A stretch of 64,000 nucleotides of DNA, from positions 4,503,501-4,567,500 of the forward strand of contig NZ_CP033334.1 of the NCBI RefSeq assembly GCF_013170705.1, given 5' to 3'. Made by a program: the position numbers and the translations under genes. The DNA is from Mesorhizobium loti. Its GTDB lineage: Bacteria; Pseudomonadota; Alphaproteobacteria; Rhizobiales; Rhizobiaceae. The stretch's first letter is position 1, and the number at the start of each line of letters is the position of its first letter. Of this stretch, positions 9,032 to 18,694 are shown piece after piece. The notes beneath the pieces are model-generated. The model saw only the letters and a list, made by a program, of their open reading frames with translations, did no database searches and had not been told where the DNA came from.

Positions 9032-9361
9032 ATGACCCAGACCTATGAGGACTTCAGCAAATACGGCAAGGAATTCGCCGATACCGGATTGAAGAGCTTC
9101 GCTTCGCTCTCCAAGGGTGCGCAGGCGATCGCGACCGAAGCCGGTGAATATACCAAGAAGAGTTTCGAAGCCGGCAGCGCCGCTGCCGAAAAGCTGTTTT
9201 CGGCCAAGTCGCTGGAAAAGGCGATCGAGATCCACACAGACTACGCCAAGCAGTCCTACGAGGCGTTCGTCGCCGAGGCCACCAAGATTGGCGATCTCTA
9301 TGCCGAACTCGCCAAGGAAGCTTACAAGCCGTTCGAATCGATCGTTGCCAAGGCGAAGTAA
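9032..9361 (+). CDS. phasin family protein
   Basis: A 109-residue, almost wholly helical, Ala/Lys/Glu-rich protein of the phasin family, which coats polyhydroxyalkanoate granules. Family features include the N-terminal YEDFSKYGKEFADTGLKSF, the AIATEAGEYTKKSFEAG helix and the YAKQSYEAFVAEATKIGDLY block. There is no signal peptide. The ATG at 9032 is preceded by AAGGGAA. The promoter carries two putative PhaR-type operators, and a strong terminator follows at 9405, so the gene is monocistronic. Confidence 0.9.
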   Translation: MTQTYEDFSKYGKEFADTGLKSFASLSKGAQAIATEAGEYTKKSFEAGSAAAEKLFSAKSLEKAIEIHTDYAKQSYEAFVAEATKIGDLYAELAKEAYKPFESIVAKAK

Positions 9362-9404
9362 TTTTCGCCCGACAGTCGCAACTCCGGCCCTTTGGGTCTG
9401 GGAC

Positions 9405-9436
9405 AACCCGGTCGCGGAAGCGCGGCCGGGTTTTTT
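9405..9436 (+). terminator. rho-independent terminator after phasin
   Basis: AACCCGG (9405-9411) pairs with CCGGGTT (9426-9432), with further pairing inside the loop, followed by a run of six T (9431-9436). It is 44 nt after the phasin stop codon. Confidence 0.85.
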
Positions 9437-9597
9437 CATGCCAATTTCCCCTCCGGAGCGGCGTAGCGCTTCACGATTGCGAAAATCCGCGAAGTTTGGT
9501 CACCTAGCCATATTGTCAGCTAACCAGAAGGGCTTAAAATCGTCCATCGAACACCTACATGTCGAACTCGCATGAGGATTCGAAGAGGCAGGATTAC

Positions 9598-9966
9598 GTG
9601 ACGATCGGTTTGACTGCCACGAAACAAGTGGCGCGGATGCAAAACGGCGGCGGCGACGGCAATGAGGCCGGCCGCGGGACGGCCGTGATCACGCGCACCA
9701 AAACCAAGACCAAGAAGCCCAGCCTTTACCGGGTCCTCATCCTCAACGACGACTACACTCCGATGGAGTTCGTGGTTCACGTTCTGGAGCGTTTTTTCCA
9801 GAAGGACCGCGAAGCCGCCACACGCATCATGCTCCATGTTCACAATCATGGAGTGGGCGAGTGCGGGGTCTATACTTTCGAGGTGGCCGAGACCAAAGTG
9901 TCTCAGGTCATGGATTTCGCCCGACAGAATCAGCATCCGCTGCAATGCGTGATGGAGAAGAAGTGA
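9598..9966 (+). CDS. clpS: ATP-dependent Clp protease adapter ClpS
   Basis: ClpS binds the N-domain of ClpA and delivers N-degron substrates. The core is intact: [20 protein letters not shown] (the N-end-rule pocket with the NDDYTPMEF motif), [20 protein letters not shown], then [19 protein letters not shown]. The start is uncertain. The GTG at 9598 has an AGGCAGGA site 4 nt away and gives 122 residues. The ATG at 9559 (135 residues) has no ribosome site. The ATG at 9637 (109 residues) begins nearest to the conserved part. The gene is 6 nt from clpA, as in many proteobacteria. Confidence 0.93.
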
Positions 9967-9972
9967 GGTAAC

Positions 9973-12441
9973 ATGCCGGCTTTCTCCCAAGGCCTGGAAA
10001 AGGCGCTTCACCAGGCGCTGACGCTCGCCAATGAGCGGCACCATGAATACGCAACCCTGGAACATCTGCTGCTCGCGCTGATCGACGACACCGAGGCGGC
10101 CGCCGTCATGCGCGCCTGCAACGTCGATCTCGACGAGCTGAAGCACACTGTTCTCACCTATATCGACACAGAGCTCGACAACCTCGTCACCGGATACGAC
10201 GAGGACTCCAAGCCGACCGCTGGGTTCCAGCGCGTGATCCAGCGCGCGGTCATCCATGTGCAGTCGTCGGGCCGCGAGGAAGTGTCGGGCGCCAACGTGC
10301 TCGTCGCCATCTTCGCCGAGCGCGAGAGCCACGCCGCCTATTTCCTGCAGGAACAGCAGATGACCCGCTACGACGCGGTCAACTACATCTCGCACGGCAT
10401 CGCCAAGCGCCCGGGCGCATCGGAGACGCGCTCGCCGCGCGGCGCCGATGACGAGCAGGGCGGCCAGAACGGCGCCGAGCCGCAAGAAGAAGGCGGCAAG
10501 AAGAAGCAGCAGCAGGACGCGCTGACCGCCTACTGCGTCAACCTCAACAACAAGGCCAAGGCCGGCAAGATCGATCCGTTGATCGGCCGCGAGTCGGAAA
10601 TCAACCGCACCATCCAGGTGCTGTGCCGCCGGTCCAAGAACAACCCGCTCTACGTCGGCGACCCCGGCGTCGGCAAGACCGCGATCGCCGAGGGCCTGGC
10701 CAAGCGCATCGTCGAGGGCGACGTTCCCGAAGTGCTGCACAACGCCACCATCTTCGCGCTCGACATGGGCACGCTGCTGGCCGGCACGCGCTATCGCGGC
10801 GATTTCGAGGAGCGGCTGAAGCAAGTCGTCAAGGAGCTCGAGGATTATCCGGGCGCCGTGCTGTTCATCGACGAGATCCATACGGTGATCGGCGCCGGTG
10901 CCACGTCGGGCGGCGCAATGGACGCGTCCAACCTGTTGAAGCCGGCTTTGTCGTCGGGTGCGATCCGCTGCATCGGCTCGACCACCTACAAGGAATTCCG
11001 CCAGTTCTTCGAGAAGGATCGCGCTCTCGTGCGGCGCTTCCAGAAGATCGACGTCAACGAGCCGACCATCGAGGACGCCATCGAGATCATGAAGGGGCTG
11101 AAGCCCTATTTCGAGGAATTCCACAAGGTCCGCTACACGAGCGAAGCCATCAAGGCCTCGGTCGAGCTGTCGGCGCGCTACATCAACGACCGCAAGCTGC
11201 CGGACAAGGCGATCGACGTGATCGACGAGACCGGTGCCTCGCAGATGCTGGTGCCGGAAGCCAAGCGCAAGAAGACCATCGGCATCAAGGAGATAGAAGC
11301 CACGATCGCCACCATGGCGCGTATCCCGCCGAAGACGGTTTCGGCCGATGACGAGAAAGTGCTGCAAGGCCTCGACATCGAACTGAAGCGTGTCGTGTAT
11401 GGTCAGGACACCGCCATTACCGCGCTGACCTCGGCGATCAAGCTGGCCCGTGCCGGCCTGCGCGAACCGGAGAAGCCGATCGGCTCCTACCTGTTCTCAG
11501 GCCCGACCGGCGTCGGCAAGACCGAAGTCGCCAAGCAACTCGCCGCCTCGCTCGGTGTCGAGCTGATCCGCTTCGACATGTCGGAATACATGGAACGCCA
11601 TACCGTTTCACGGCTGATCGGCGCGCCTCCCGGCTATGTCGGCTTCGACCAGGGCGGCCTGTTGACCGACGGTGTCGACCAGCATCCGCACTGCGTGCTG
11701 TTGCTGGATGAGGTCGAGAAGGCACATCCGGACCTGTTCAACATCCTGTTGCAGGTGATGGATCACGGCAAGCTGACCGATCACAACGGCAAGCAGATCG
11801 ACTTCCGCAATGTAATCCTGATCATGACCACCAATGCGGGTGCATCGGATGCACAGCGCGCGGCGATCGGTTTCGGTTCGACCAAGCGCGAAGGCGACGA
11901 TGTCGAGGCGATCAATCGGCTGTTCACGCCGGAGTTCCGCAACCGTCTCGATGCGATCATCCCGTTCGGCTCGCTGCCGGTGCCGGTGATCCACCAGGTG
12001 GTGCAGAAGTTCGTCATGCAGCTGGAGGCCCAGCTCTCCGAGCGCGGCGTCACCTTCGACCTGTCGCCGGACGCGATCGCCTGGCTCGCCGACAAGGGCT
12101 ATGACGAGCGCATGGGCGCGCGGCCGCTCGGTCGCGTCATCCAGGAGCACATCAAGAAGCCTTTGGCCGACGAGGTGCTGTTCGGCAAGCTGAAGAAGGG
12201 CGGCACGGTGCGCGTCACCGTCGAGAAGAAGGAAACCGGCGAGACCGGCCTGAAGCTCGAGTCGCTGGCCGACGAGGCGCCGGTGCAGCCGAAGAAGGAA
12301 GAGCCGGAAGACGCGCCCAAGCCAAGGAAGGCGGTGGCCAAGAAGCCTGCCGCGAAGAAGGTCGTGGCGCAGAAGCCGGAGCCCAAGGGCAAGGATGGCG
12401 GCAAGCGCAGCCTTGTACCGCAACTGCCAAGAAAGAACTGA
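9973..12441 (+). CDS. clpA: ATP-dependent Clp protease ATP-binding subunit ClpA
   Basis: An AAA+ unfoldase of 822 residues that feeds substrates to ClpP. The N-terminal repeat domain (about residues 1-145) is followed by AAA-1 with Walker A GDPGVGKT (229-236) and Walker [10 protein letters not shown], and by AAA-2 with Walker A GPTGVGKT (510-517) and Walker [16 protein letters not shown] charged Lys/Pro/Ala-rich tail of about 50 residues at the C-terminus is longer than in E. coli ClpA. The ATG at 9973 follows GAGGT and lies 6 nt after clpS, so the adapter and unfoldase are co-transcribed. A terminator follows. Confidence 0.97.
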   Translation: MPAFSQGLEKALHQALTLANERHHEYATLEHLLLALIDDTEAAAVMRACNVDLDELKHTVLTYIDTELDNLVTGYDEDSKPTAGFQRVIQRAVIHVQSSGREEVSGANVLVAIFAERESHAAYFLQEQQMTRYDAVNYISHGIAKRPGASETRSPRGADDEQGGQNGAEPQEEGGKKKQQQDALTAYCVNLNNKAKAGKIDPLIGRESEINRTIQVLCRRSKNNPLYVGDPGVGKTAIAEGLAKRIVEGDVPEVLHNATIFALDMGTLLAGTRYRGDFEERLKQVVKELEDYPGAVLFIDEIHTVIGAGATSGGAMDASNLLKPALSSGAIRCIGSTTYKEFRQFFEKDRALVRRFQKIDVNEPTIEDAIEIMKGLKPYFEEFHKVRYTSEAIKASVELSARYINDRKLPDKAIDVIDETGASQMLVPEAKRKKTIGIKEIEATIATMARIPPKTVSADDEKVLQGLDIELKRVVYGQDTAITALTSAIKLARAGLREPEKPIGSYLFSGPTGVGKTEVAKQLAASLGVELIRFDMSEYMERHTVSRLIGAPPGYVGFDQGGLLTDGVDQHPHCVLLLDEVEKAHPDLFNILLQVMDHGKLTDHNGKQIDFRNVILIMTTNAGASDAQRAAIGFGSTKREGDDVEAINRLFTPEFRNRLDAIIPFGSLPVPVIHQVVQKFVMQLEAQLSERGVTFDLSPDAIAWLADKGYDERMGARPLGRVIQEHIKKPLADEVLFGKLKKGGTVRVTVEKKETGETGLKLESLADEAPVQPKKEEPEDAPKPRKAVAKKPAAKKVVAQKPEPKGKDGGKRSLVPQLPRKN

Positions 12442-12460
12442 TCATTTCGCAGTCGAGAAA

Positions 12461-12483
12461 AGCCCCGGAAACGGGGCTTTTTT
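12461..12483 (+). terminator. rho-independent terminator after clpA
   Basis: AGCCCCG (12461-12467), a GAAA tetraloop, and CGGGGCT (12472-12478) form a perfect 7-bp stem followed by six T. An A-run precedes the stem, so it could also act on the other strand. Confidence 0.92.
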
Positions 12484-12503
12484 CATTTGAACAATGGGGT
12501 GCC

Positions 12504-13145
12504 ATGGCCGGCCAGATCATCATCCTCAACGGCGCGCCGCGATCGGGAAAGTCGAGCATCGCCCGAGCCATTCAGGAAAGCTTCGATGACCCGTGGATGA
12601 CTCTGGGCGTCGACAGCTATGAGCGGATCACACCGCCGCAACTTCGCCCGGGAATAGGGTTGCGCCCTGGCGGTGAGCGACCCGACCTCGAAGTTTTTGT
12701 GCCGCGTTTGTACGCTGCCCTCTACGAATCGATCGCGGCCCACAGCCGGCTGGGCCTGAATGTCGTGACGGATGTCGGCCATCACGATGCGTACTCGAAG
12801 CCCCTCAACTGCCTGATCGATTGTGCGCGCCGGCTCGCCGGTCTGCCGGTGCTGTTTGTCGGCGTTCGCTGTCCAATTGAAATCATTATGGAAAGGCGAG
12901 CCGCCAGCGAGGCGGGCAGGGGTTATGTCACCGGCTCGCCGGTCGATCCCGTGCCTTCGCCGGTGCGGCTGTGGCAGGATGAGGTACACCGGCCCGGCGT
13001 ATACGATCTTGAGGTCGACACTTCGTTGCTGAGCCCGGTGCAGTGCGCGGATGCGATCCGCGAACGGCTTCGATCGGGGGCGGCGCACCCGACAGCCTTT
13101 CAGAGGCTTGTGGATGCGCCACCCGCAACCCACCCGCGTTCCTGA
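12504..13145 (+). CDS. chloramphenicol phosphotransferase-like protein
   Basis: A 213-residue P-loop kinase of the CPT-like family. The Walker A motif is GAPRSGKS (residues 10-17), and D37 in LGVDSYERI is at the same position as the catalytic base Asp37 of Streptomyces venezuelae CPT. Further family blocks are LNVVTDVGHHDAYSK and FVGVRCPIEIIMERRAAS. Most chromosomal members are not shown to confer resistance, so the natural substrate is unknown and may be a small hydroxylated metabolite. The ATG at 12504 lies shortly after the clpA terminator. The stop codon directly abuts that of the convergent PAP2 gene. Confidence 0.8.
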   Translation: MAGQIIILNGAPRSGKSSIARAIQESFDDPWMTLGVDSYERITPPQLRPGIGLRPGGERPDLEVFVPRLYAALYESIAAHSRLGLNVVTDVGHHDAYSKPLNCLIDCARRLAGLPVLFVGVRCPIEIIMERRAASEAGRGYVTGSPVDPVPSPVRLWQDEVHRPGVYDLEVDTSLLSPVQCADAIRERLRSGAAHPTAFQRLVDAPPATHPRS

Positions 13146-14300
13146 CTATACCGACGCGGCTTCCGGCCGGGCCAAAGGAAGATCGCTCGCGAAACGCGAA
13201 GCAATCGTCGTCCGGGACAATATCACGCCGGTGACTTTCCAGATGGCGACCGAGATCAGTATGCCAGCGTAACCGTCCGGGGCGTAGTGCCATCCAAGAA
13301 CCACGGAGCCGAGCATGATGATCGCCGCGAATATCCACAGTACGACGCCAAGCCGTGGAGACAGACTCGTTACATACAGCGCAAAAAGCACGGATGAAGC
13401 GACGTGAATGGAAGGGAAAGCCGATATGCCCATGGTTCCTGAAGACAGACCCTCATAGCCGTTCCACAACCGCTCCTGCAGGGACAGGGCCCAAACCGGA
13501 TACTGGCTATTCGCCGACTGAAGTGCGTCCATCAACGGTTGATAGAGATCGCCAAACCCCAACCTTGCAAAGTAGCAGGGGCCGGCGGATGAGAATATCA
13601 AGGCAACGAAGAAGCCGCCGATCAGCCAGAGCAGCATGAAGCTGAGCAGGAACTGATGACGCAGAAGAGTATCGCGGGTCGCCACGACACTTGAAAAGAC
13701 AGTCACGATCAGCACCGCGAACCAAAAATTATAGCAGAAATTGAGAAGACGGATGGCTAGCGGGCTTTCAATAATCCACCAAAGCCATTGGTAAGAAGCG
13801 CGCCCGAAATGCAGCTTGGTGCTGAAGTGTGCGATGGCCTGGTCCCAGGAGAAAGGCGCCAGTACGGCGATCGCGCCCTTCAGCACTGAGAAACCCGAAA
13901 CAAAAATCACGATCGCGGCAAGGCCGTTCACGCCATTGGCAATACGGTTTCTATCGGCCAGCAATTGCCGGAAGGAAACCAGCAAATGGCTGGCCGGCGA
14001 TCTTGCGCGATGGACAAACGCCAGTTGAAGCAGCCGGAAGACTGCATATACACATCCAAGAATCCAGAAATAGACCACCAGATAAAAGGCATATTCGTAA
14101 AGCAACGCGAAATCCGGCAGATTCCCGACCCGGGCACCAACCGCAAAGCCCAATCCCAGAGTAAACAGCGCAACCGCATGAATAATACGGTGCCGAAGAA
14201 ACGATTCGACCAAGATTTTTGAAAAAGCGGCCTCACCATTGGCCCCGGATCGCCGGCTCAAATATTCGAAAGTATCTTGCAATGCATGTCCCTCGCGCAC
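13146..14300 (-). CDS. PAP2 superfamily membrane protein (Aur1/inositolphosphotransferase-like)
   Basis: A 384-residue polytopic membrane protein with about eight hydrophobic segments. In the C-terminal third, FPSIHVASS and GWHYAPDGYAG carry the His and His/Asp pattern of the PAP2 phosphatase/transferase active site. The arrangement with a long N-terminal membrane part resembles the Aur1/PAP2_3 branch, so it may transfer or hydrolyse a phospho head group of a membrane lipid; the substrate is unknown. The start is the GTG at 14300 with a GCGAGG site. The base composition is clearly richer in A+T than that of neighbouring genes, which suggests recent acquisition or relaxed constraint. Confidence 0.75.
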   Translation of the reverse strand: MREGHALQDTFEYLSRRSGANGEAAFSKILVESFLRHRIIHAVALFTLGLGFAVGARVGNLPDFALLYEYAFYLVVYFWILGCVYAVFRLLQLAFVHRARSPASHLLVSFRQLLADRNRIANGVNGLAAIVIFVSGFSVLKGAIAVLAPFSWDQAIAHFSTKLHFGRASYQWLWWIIESPLAIRLLNFCYNFWFAVLIVTVFSSVVATRDTLLRHQFLLSFMLLWLIGGFFVALIFSSAGPCYFARLGFGDLYQPLMDALQSANSQYPVWALSLQERLWNGYEGLSSGTMGISAFPSIHVASSVLFALYVTSLSPRLGVVLWIFAAIIMLGSVVLGWHYAPDGYAGILISVAIWKVTGVILSRTTIASRFASDLPLARPEAASV

Positions 14301-14393
14301 GAAAAATGCCTCGCAAGGGCTTGCTGGAATATTAAGAATGCCGCCGCCTGGTGATGTCCCAGCCGCCGCGATGATCGCTCGGTTTACAAAGAC

Positions 14394-14831
14394 TTAAGAT
14401 TTGGCCGACAGGGCGGCGCGGATCTTTTCGGCGTTCTCAGCCAGCACCTCGGGCTTTTCCATTGCGCCGGTATGTGGCTTCAGGGGGATGCCGTCGAAGC
14501 GCGGGATGACATGCACATGAAGGTGGTAGACGGTCTGCCCGGAGGCCGGTTCGTTGAACTGCAGGATGGTGACCCCATCGGCGTCGAGGGCCTTCTTCAC
14601 GGCCAGCGCCACTTTCTGTACGACCGTGAAAAGCGGGCCGAAGGTCGATGGGGCGGCGTCGAGCAGATTGCGCGACGGCGTCTTTGGCACCACCAGCGTG
14701 TGGCCCGGCCCCTGCGGCATCACATCCATGAAGGCCACGACCGCATCGTCTTCGTAAACGCGGTGCGAAGGAATTTCGCCGCGCAGGATCTTGGCGAAGA
14801 TGTTGTCGGTGTCATAGGCGGTTTGGGCCAT
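14394..14831 (-). CDS. HIT family protein
   Basis: A 145-residue histidine triad nucleotide-binding protein. The N-terminal FAKILRGEIPSHRVYEDD and the active-site HLHVHVIP (H-x-H-x-H) identify the HIT branch that hydrolyses purine nucleoside phosphoramidates and related adenylates; the in vivo substrate is unknown. The ATG at 14831 is chosen because CGGAG lies 8 nt upstream and it opens directly on the conserved MAQTAYDTDNIF. An earlier in-frame start would add ten residues without similarity. Confidence 0.93.
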   Translation of the reverse strand: MAQTAYDTDNIFAKILRGEIPSHRVYEDDAVVAFMDVMPQGPGHTLVVPKTPSRNLLDAAPSTFGPLFTVVQKVALAVKKALDADGVTILQFNEPASGQTVYHLHVHVIPRFDGIPLKPHTGAMEKPEVLAENAEKIRAALSAKS

Positions 14832-14939
14832 GGCGAACGCTCCGGATTTGTACCTCGCCATCCCGTGTAGCGAAGCTGTCCCGTAGCGACAAGACGATGT
14901 GGCGCGCGATCAGGCGAGATCGACCATGCCAAGGCCTGC

Positions 14940-16154
14940 CTATTCCTCCAGATCCTTGCGGAACGGGGTATGCTCTTCCAGATACTCGCCCATCCGCTCG
15001 ACTTCGCGCCGCTCGCGCCTGAGATAGTCGGCGACCGCGTTGCGCAAGCCAGGATGCGAAATGTAGTGGGCGGAATGCATTGTAACCGGCCTGTAGCCGC
15101 GCGCCAGCTTATGCTCTCCCTGCGCGCCAGCCTCGACCACCTTCAGCTTGCGTTCGATGGCGAAATCGATGGCCTGGTGGTAGCAGACCTCGAAATGCAG
15201 GAAGGGGTGATCCTCGATGCAACCCCAGTTGCGGCCATAGAGCGCGTCGGAGCCGATGAAGTTGATGGCGCCAGCAATGTAGCGCCCGTTGCGCTTGGCC
15301 ATCACCAGCAGGATATCGTCCGCCATGCGTTCGCCGATCAGCGAGAAGAACTGGCGGTTCAGATAGGGGCGGCCCCATTTGCGGCTGCCGGTGTCCATGT
15401 AGAAAGCGAAGAAGTCGTCCCAGGCTTTCTCGGTCAGGTCCTTGCCGGTCAGCCAGTCGATGGTGATGCCATCGGCAAGCGCTTCGCGCCGTTCCTTCTT
15501 CATCGCCTTGCGCTTGCGCGAGGCAAGTGTGGCGAGAAAGTCGTCGTAAGTCGAAAAGCCTTCGTTGAAGAAGTGGAACTGCTGGTCGGTGCGATGCAGG
15601 AAGCCCGCGGCCTCAAGCGTCGCGACGTCGCTTTCCTGCGCGAAGGTGACATGGGCCGAGGATACGCCGAGCTTGTCGGTCACCATTTTGAGGCCGGCGG
15701 CGAGCCCGGCCTTGACCGCGTCGGGATCCTCGCCTTTGCCGACCAGCAGCCGAGGGCCGGTGACAGGCGTGAACGGCACGGCGCATTGCAGTTTCGGGTA
15801 GTAGCGGCCACCGGCGCGCTCGAAGGCATCCGACCAGCCGTGGTCGAATACATATTCGCCCTGGCTGTGCGACTTGAGATAGCAAGGGACCGCACCCAGC
15901 AGCCTGCCTTGCGCGGTCTCCAGCCGCAAGTGATGTCCTTGCCAGCCGGTGCGCCGCACGGCGCAGCCGGAATCTTCCAGTGCGCTCAAGAACGCAAATG
16001 AAACGAGGGGGTTATAGCCATTCTCCGCATCGCCGCGCGTGGTGCCGGCAAAGCCGTTCCATTCATCGCAGGTGAAAGCGCCGATGCCGGCGGCGATGCG
16101 GATCGAATAGTCCGCGCTTGCTGTTTGTCCGTCGCCGTCGTCACCCTGATCCAT
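14940..16154 (-). CDS. FemAB-like / DUF482 GNAT-fold protein
   Basis: A 404-residue protein of the DUF482 group (peptidogalycan biosynthesis-like, FemAB-related double GNAT fold). Typical blocks are NPLVSFAFLSALEDSG, the RKRKAMKKERREAL segment, FYMDTGSRKWGRPYLNRQFF, GRNWGCIEDHPFLHFEVCYHQAIDFA and GEHKLARGYRPV. Such proteins are thought to transfer aminoacyl or acyl groups, but the substrate in rhizobia is not known. The gene is on the same strand as GDPD and ridA upstream and HIT downstream, with 55-nt and 108-nt gaps. Confidence 0.87.
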   Translation of the reverse strand: MDQGDDGDGQTASADYSIRIAAGIGAFTCDEWNGFAGTTRGDAENGYNPLVSFAFLSALEDSGCAVRRTGWQGHHLRLETAQGRLLGAVPCYLKSHSQGEYVFDHGWSDAFERAGGRYYPKLQCAVPFTPVTGPRLLVGKGEDPDAVKAGLAAGLKMVTDKLGVSSAHVTFAQESDVATLEAAGFLHRTDQQFHFFNEGFSTYDDFLATLASRKRKAMKKERREALADGITIDWLTGKDLTEKAWDDFFAFYMDTGSRKWGRPYLNRQFFSLIGERMADDILLVMAKRNGRYIAGAINFIGSDALYGRNWGCIEDHPFLHFEVCYHQAIDFAIERKLKVVEAGAQGEHKLARGYRPVTMHSAHYISHPGLRNAVADYLRRERREVERMGEYLEEHTPFRKDLEE

Positions 16155-16209
16155 GAGGCTTATTTAAGCTCCATCGGGGCCGCTACAAGTCACGTTTCAG
16201 ACACCCCGT

Positions 16210-16938
16210 TCAGGCGACGTGCACCAAGTCGGGTTCGAACCCTTCGAATGTCATCTGATCGGCATATCTGAAGGTCAAGTCGATCGCGGGCTGGTCATGG
16301 ACCGTCCAGGTGATGACAGGCATCTTGAGCTTTTCACGCACGAAGCTGACGAACGGGTTCGGCAAGTCGCCGGCGGCGTAGGAAGTGAAGGAAAGCTCGT
16401 GCGCCAGCATGGAAAAATGCGCTTCGATCAGCTTGAGGTCCTTGCCGTAGGCGGTCAGACCAGCGGGAATGCCGGGCGCATGTTTCGGGAAATCACGGAT
16501 CAGCCAGTGATCGAACGACATGATCGCCGCCTTGCCCTTGTAACGCTTGAGTATCTTGCCGACGTGCGCCACCAGGCCTTCATCGCGGCCGGGAATCCCT
16601 TTCAGTTCGACGACCATGGGCACGCGACCGTCGACCAGGTCGAGTGCTTCCTGCAGCGTCGGCAAATGGTCGGACGTGCCGCCAACCTTGAGCGCGGTCA
16701 GTTCGGAAGCGCTGCGTTGCCAGACGAAACCATCCTGTCCGGTCAGCCTTTTCAGGTCGTCGTCATGGATGATGATGGGAACGCTATCCGACGACAGATG
16801 CACGTCGCATTCGATGGCGTAGCCGCGTTCGGCCGCGGCGGAGAAGGCCGACAGCGTGTTTTCCCACCGCGTCTTGTTCATGTCGTGGAAGCCGCGATGG
16901 GCAACCGGCCGGGCAGTCAGCCAGGAGAGGTCGGTCAT
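16210..16938 (-). CDS. glycerophosphodiester phosphodiesterase
   Basis: A 242-residue GDPD-family enzyme that hydrolyses glycerophosphodiesters to glycerol 3-phosphate and an alcohol. Active-site motifs are visible: the HRGF near residue 13, the metal-binding pair in IECDVHLSSD, the second HDD motif in PIIIHDDDLKRLTG, and VELKG. There is no signal peptide, so it is probably cytoplasmic. The ATG at 16938 fits the conserved N-terminus MTDLSWLTARPVAHRG. It is 7 nt downstream of ridA, suggesting one transcript. Confidence 0.92.
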   Translation of the reverse strand: MTDLSWLTARPVAHRGFHDMNKTRWENTLSAFSAAAERGYAIECDVHLSSDSVPIIIHDDDLKRLTGQDGFVWQRSASELTALKVGGTSDHLPTLQEALDLVDGRVPMVVELKGIPGRDEGLVAHVGKILKRYKGKAAIMSFDHWLIRDFPKHAPGIPAGLTAYGKDLKLIEAHFSMLAHELSFTSYAAGDLPNPFVSFVREKLKMPVITWTVHDQPAIDLTFRYADQMTFEGFEPDLVHVA

Positions 16939-16945
16939 GTCAGCC

Positions 16946-17410
16946 TCATTCGACTTCGAAGATCGCTTCGATTTCCACTGCGGCATTAAGCGGCAGGGAG
17001 GCGGTGCCGACGGCCGAGCGGGCGTGCTTGCCGCGCTCGCCAAGGGCGGCGACCAGGAAATCAGAGGCGCCGTTGGCGACCAGATGCTGCTCGACAAAGT
17101 CAGCCGCGGAGGCGACGAAGACGGTGATCTTCACAAGCTTCCGGATCTTCTCGAGATCGCCGAGCGCGGCTTTGGCCTGTGCCAGAATGTTGATTGCGCA
17201 GTATTTTGCCGCGTCCTTGCCGCTTGCCGTGTCGACGTCGCGGCCGAGCAGGCCGCTCGCCTGCAGCTTGCCGTCCTTGAGCGGCAATTGTCCGGCGGTG
17301 AACAGCAGACTGCCTGACCTGCAATAGGGCACGTAGTTGGCGGCAGGTGCGGCGGCGACAGGAAGCGCCACGCCGAGATCGCTTAGCCGCTTTTCGATTG
17401 TTTCACTCAT
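16946..17410 (-). CDS. RidA family protein
   Basis: A 154-residue member of the YjgF/YER057c/UK114 family. RidA proteins deaminate reactive enamine/imine intermediates made by PLP enzymes such as threonine dehydratase. The C-terminal block HARSAVGTASLPLNAAVEIEAI carries the conserved arginine of the active site. The longer N-terminus (LSDLGVALPVAAAPAANYV) is typical of the 150-residue subgroup. The ATG at 17410 is the first gene of the ridA-GDPD-FemAB-HIT series on the minus strand. Confidence 0.9.
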   Translation of the reverse strand: MSETIEKRLSDLGVALPVAAAPAANYVPYCRSGSLLFTAGQLPLKDGKLQASGLLGRDVDTASGKDAAKYCAINILAQAKAALGDLEKIRKLVKITVFVASAADFVEQHLVANGASDFLVAALGERGKHARSAVGTASLPLNAAVEIEAIFEVE

Positions 17411-17548
17411 TGCTTTTCCCTATTGCTGGAAGGCGCCGCGCTGGCCGGGCCGAAATTGCTATTTTTGCCTCGCTTCCGCCACGACTTTTTTTAAGCTGGA
17501 CCATCTTTCCCTGCGGCCTGCCATCAGCCGCGACGATCGGAGTACCTC

Positions 17549-18379
17549 ATGCGCGCAACGCGCCTTGCATTCCACGCCGCCCTGTTGTCGGCGGTCTTCT
17601 CGGTAGGCCCCGCTTTCGCCGTCCCGGCGCTGCAGGCGCACCGCGCCGTGTATGACCTCACCCTCAACAAGGCCTCCGACCGGTCCGGCATAACAGGCAT
17701 ATCAGGTCGCATGGTCTATGAATTCAACGGTTCGGCATGCGAAGGCTATACGGTGAAATTCCGTTTCGTGACCCAGATCGTCACCAACGACAACACGAGA
17801 CTCACCGACCAGCAGACAACGACTTTCGAGGACGCCGAAGGCAAGACCTTTTCGTTCGTGACCAAATCCTTCGTCGACCAGAACCTCGACAAGGAGGTCA
17901 AGGGTATCGCCACGAAAGATGCGAAGGGGCTGAAGGTCGACATCGACAAGCCCGAGAAGAACAGCCTGGAACTCGCCGCCACCCAGTTTCCGACCCAGCA
18001 TCTGGTCGAACTGATCGGCAAGGCCGAGAAAGGCGAGAACTTCTACCAGACAAACCTGTTCGACGGCTCCGAGGACGCCAACAAGGTGATGACGACCACC
18101 GTCGTCGTCGGCAAGAAGACCGAGGCTGACAAGGCCGATCCGGAAGCTCCGGCGCTGGCGAAGCTCGCCACCGACAAATACTGGCCGGTCGACATCGCCT
18201 ATTTCGATGACAGCGCCCAGAACGGTGAAGAGGTGCCGGAATACCGGATCAGCTTCAAGTTGCATGAGAACGGCATCACCCGCGATCTCACCATGGACTA
18301 TGGCGACTTCTCGATGACGGGCAAACTGGTCAATCTTTCGCTGTTCGACCAGACAAAGCCTTGCCCGGTATCGAAATAG
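17549..18379 (+). CDS. eipB: EipB family periplasmic protein (DUF1849)
   Basis: A 276-residue secreted protein of the DUF1849/EipB family. Brucella EipB is a periplasmic spiral beta-barrel protein needed for envelope integrity. A signal peptide is evident (RATRLAFHAALLSAVFSVG, cleavage near AFA-VP), and the two cysteines that form the disulfide in EipB are present at C64 (GSACEGYTV) and C272 (KPCPVSK, five residues from the end). The segment YEFNGSACEGYTVKFRFVTQ is strongly typical. The ATG at 17549 opens on the signal peptide. It is divergent from ridA. Confidence 0.9.
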   Translation: MRATRLAFHAALLSAVFSVGPAFAVPALQAHRAVYDLTLNKASDRSGITGISGRMVYEFNGSACEGYTVKFRFVTQIVTNDNTRLTDQQTTTFEDAEGKTFSFVTKSFVDQNLDKEVKGIATKDAKGLKVDIDKPEKNSLELAATQFPTQHLVELIGKAEKGENFYQTNLFDGSEDANKVMTTTVVVGKKTEADKADPEAPALAKLATDKYWPVDIAYFDDSAQNGEEVPEYRISFKLHENGITRDLTMDYGDFSMTGKLVNLSLFDQTKPCPVSK

Positions 18380-18415
18380 CCGGGGTGCGCAATTGAGGCG
18401 GCCACGGCGGGCTTG

Positions 18416-18694
18416 ATGGCGGTCTACGTCGATGCGGCGATCTGGAAGTGGGCGGGCCATCGCTGGTGCCACCTGATGGCCGACGATACCCACGAGTTGC
18501 ATCGATTCGCCGCCGAACTGGGCGTCAAGCGCTCGTCCTACCAGGGCCCGCCCAAGACGTCGGCTCCGCACTATGACATAACCGGCCTGGAGCGCGACCG
18601 CGCGGTGCGGCTCGGCGCCATCGAATGCAGCCGCGAGGAGATCGTCGCGATCTTCCGGCGCGTGCGGGTGCCCAATGGAAAGGCAAGGCCATGA
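18416..18694 (+). CDS. DUF4031 domain protein
   Basis: A 92-residue protein of the DUF4031 family, with the characteristic start MAVYVDAAIWKWAGHRWCHL and the segments ELHRFAAELGVKRSSYQG and HYDITGLERDRAVRLGA. No function is established. The ATG at 18416 is preferred over a TTG 3 nt upstream. Its TGA overlaps the ATG of the lysE-like gene by 4 nt, indicating coupled translation. Confidence 0.85.
   Translation: MAVYVDAAIWKWAGHRWCHLMADDTHELHRFAAELGVKRSSYQGPPKTSAPHYDITGLERDRAVRLGAIECSREEIVAIFRRVRVPNGKARP

Noticed and set aside
9520..11367. 615-codon minus-strand open frame across clpS and clpA
   Set aside because: It is composed of His/Asp/Arg-rich translation typical of the antisense of a GC-rich gene; clpS and clpA on the plus strand have full domain motifs.
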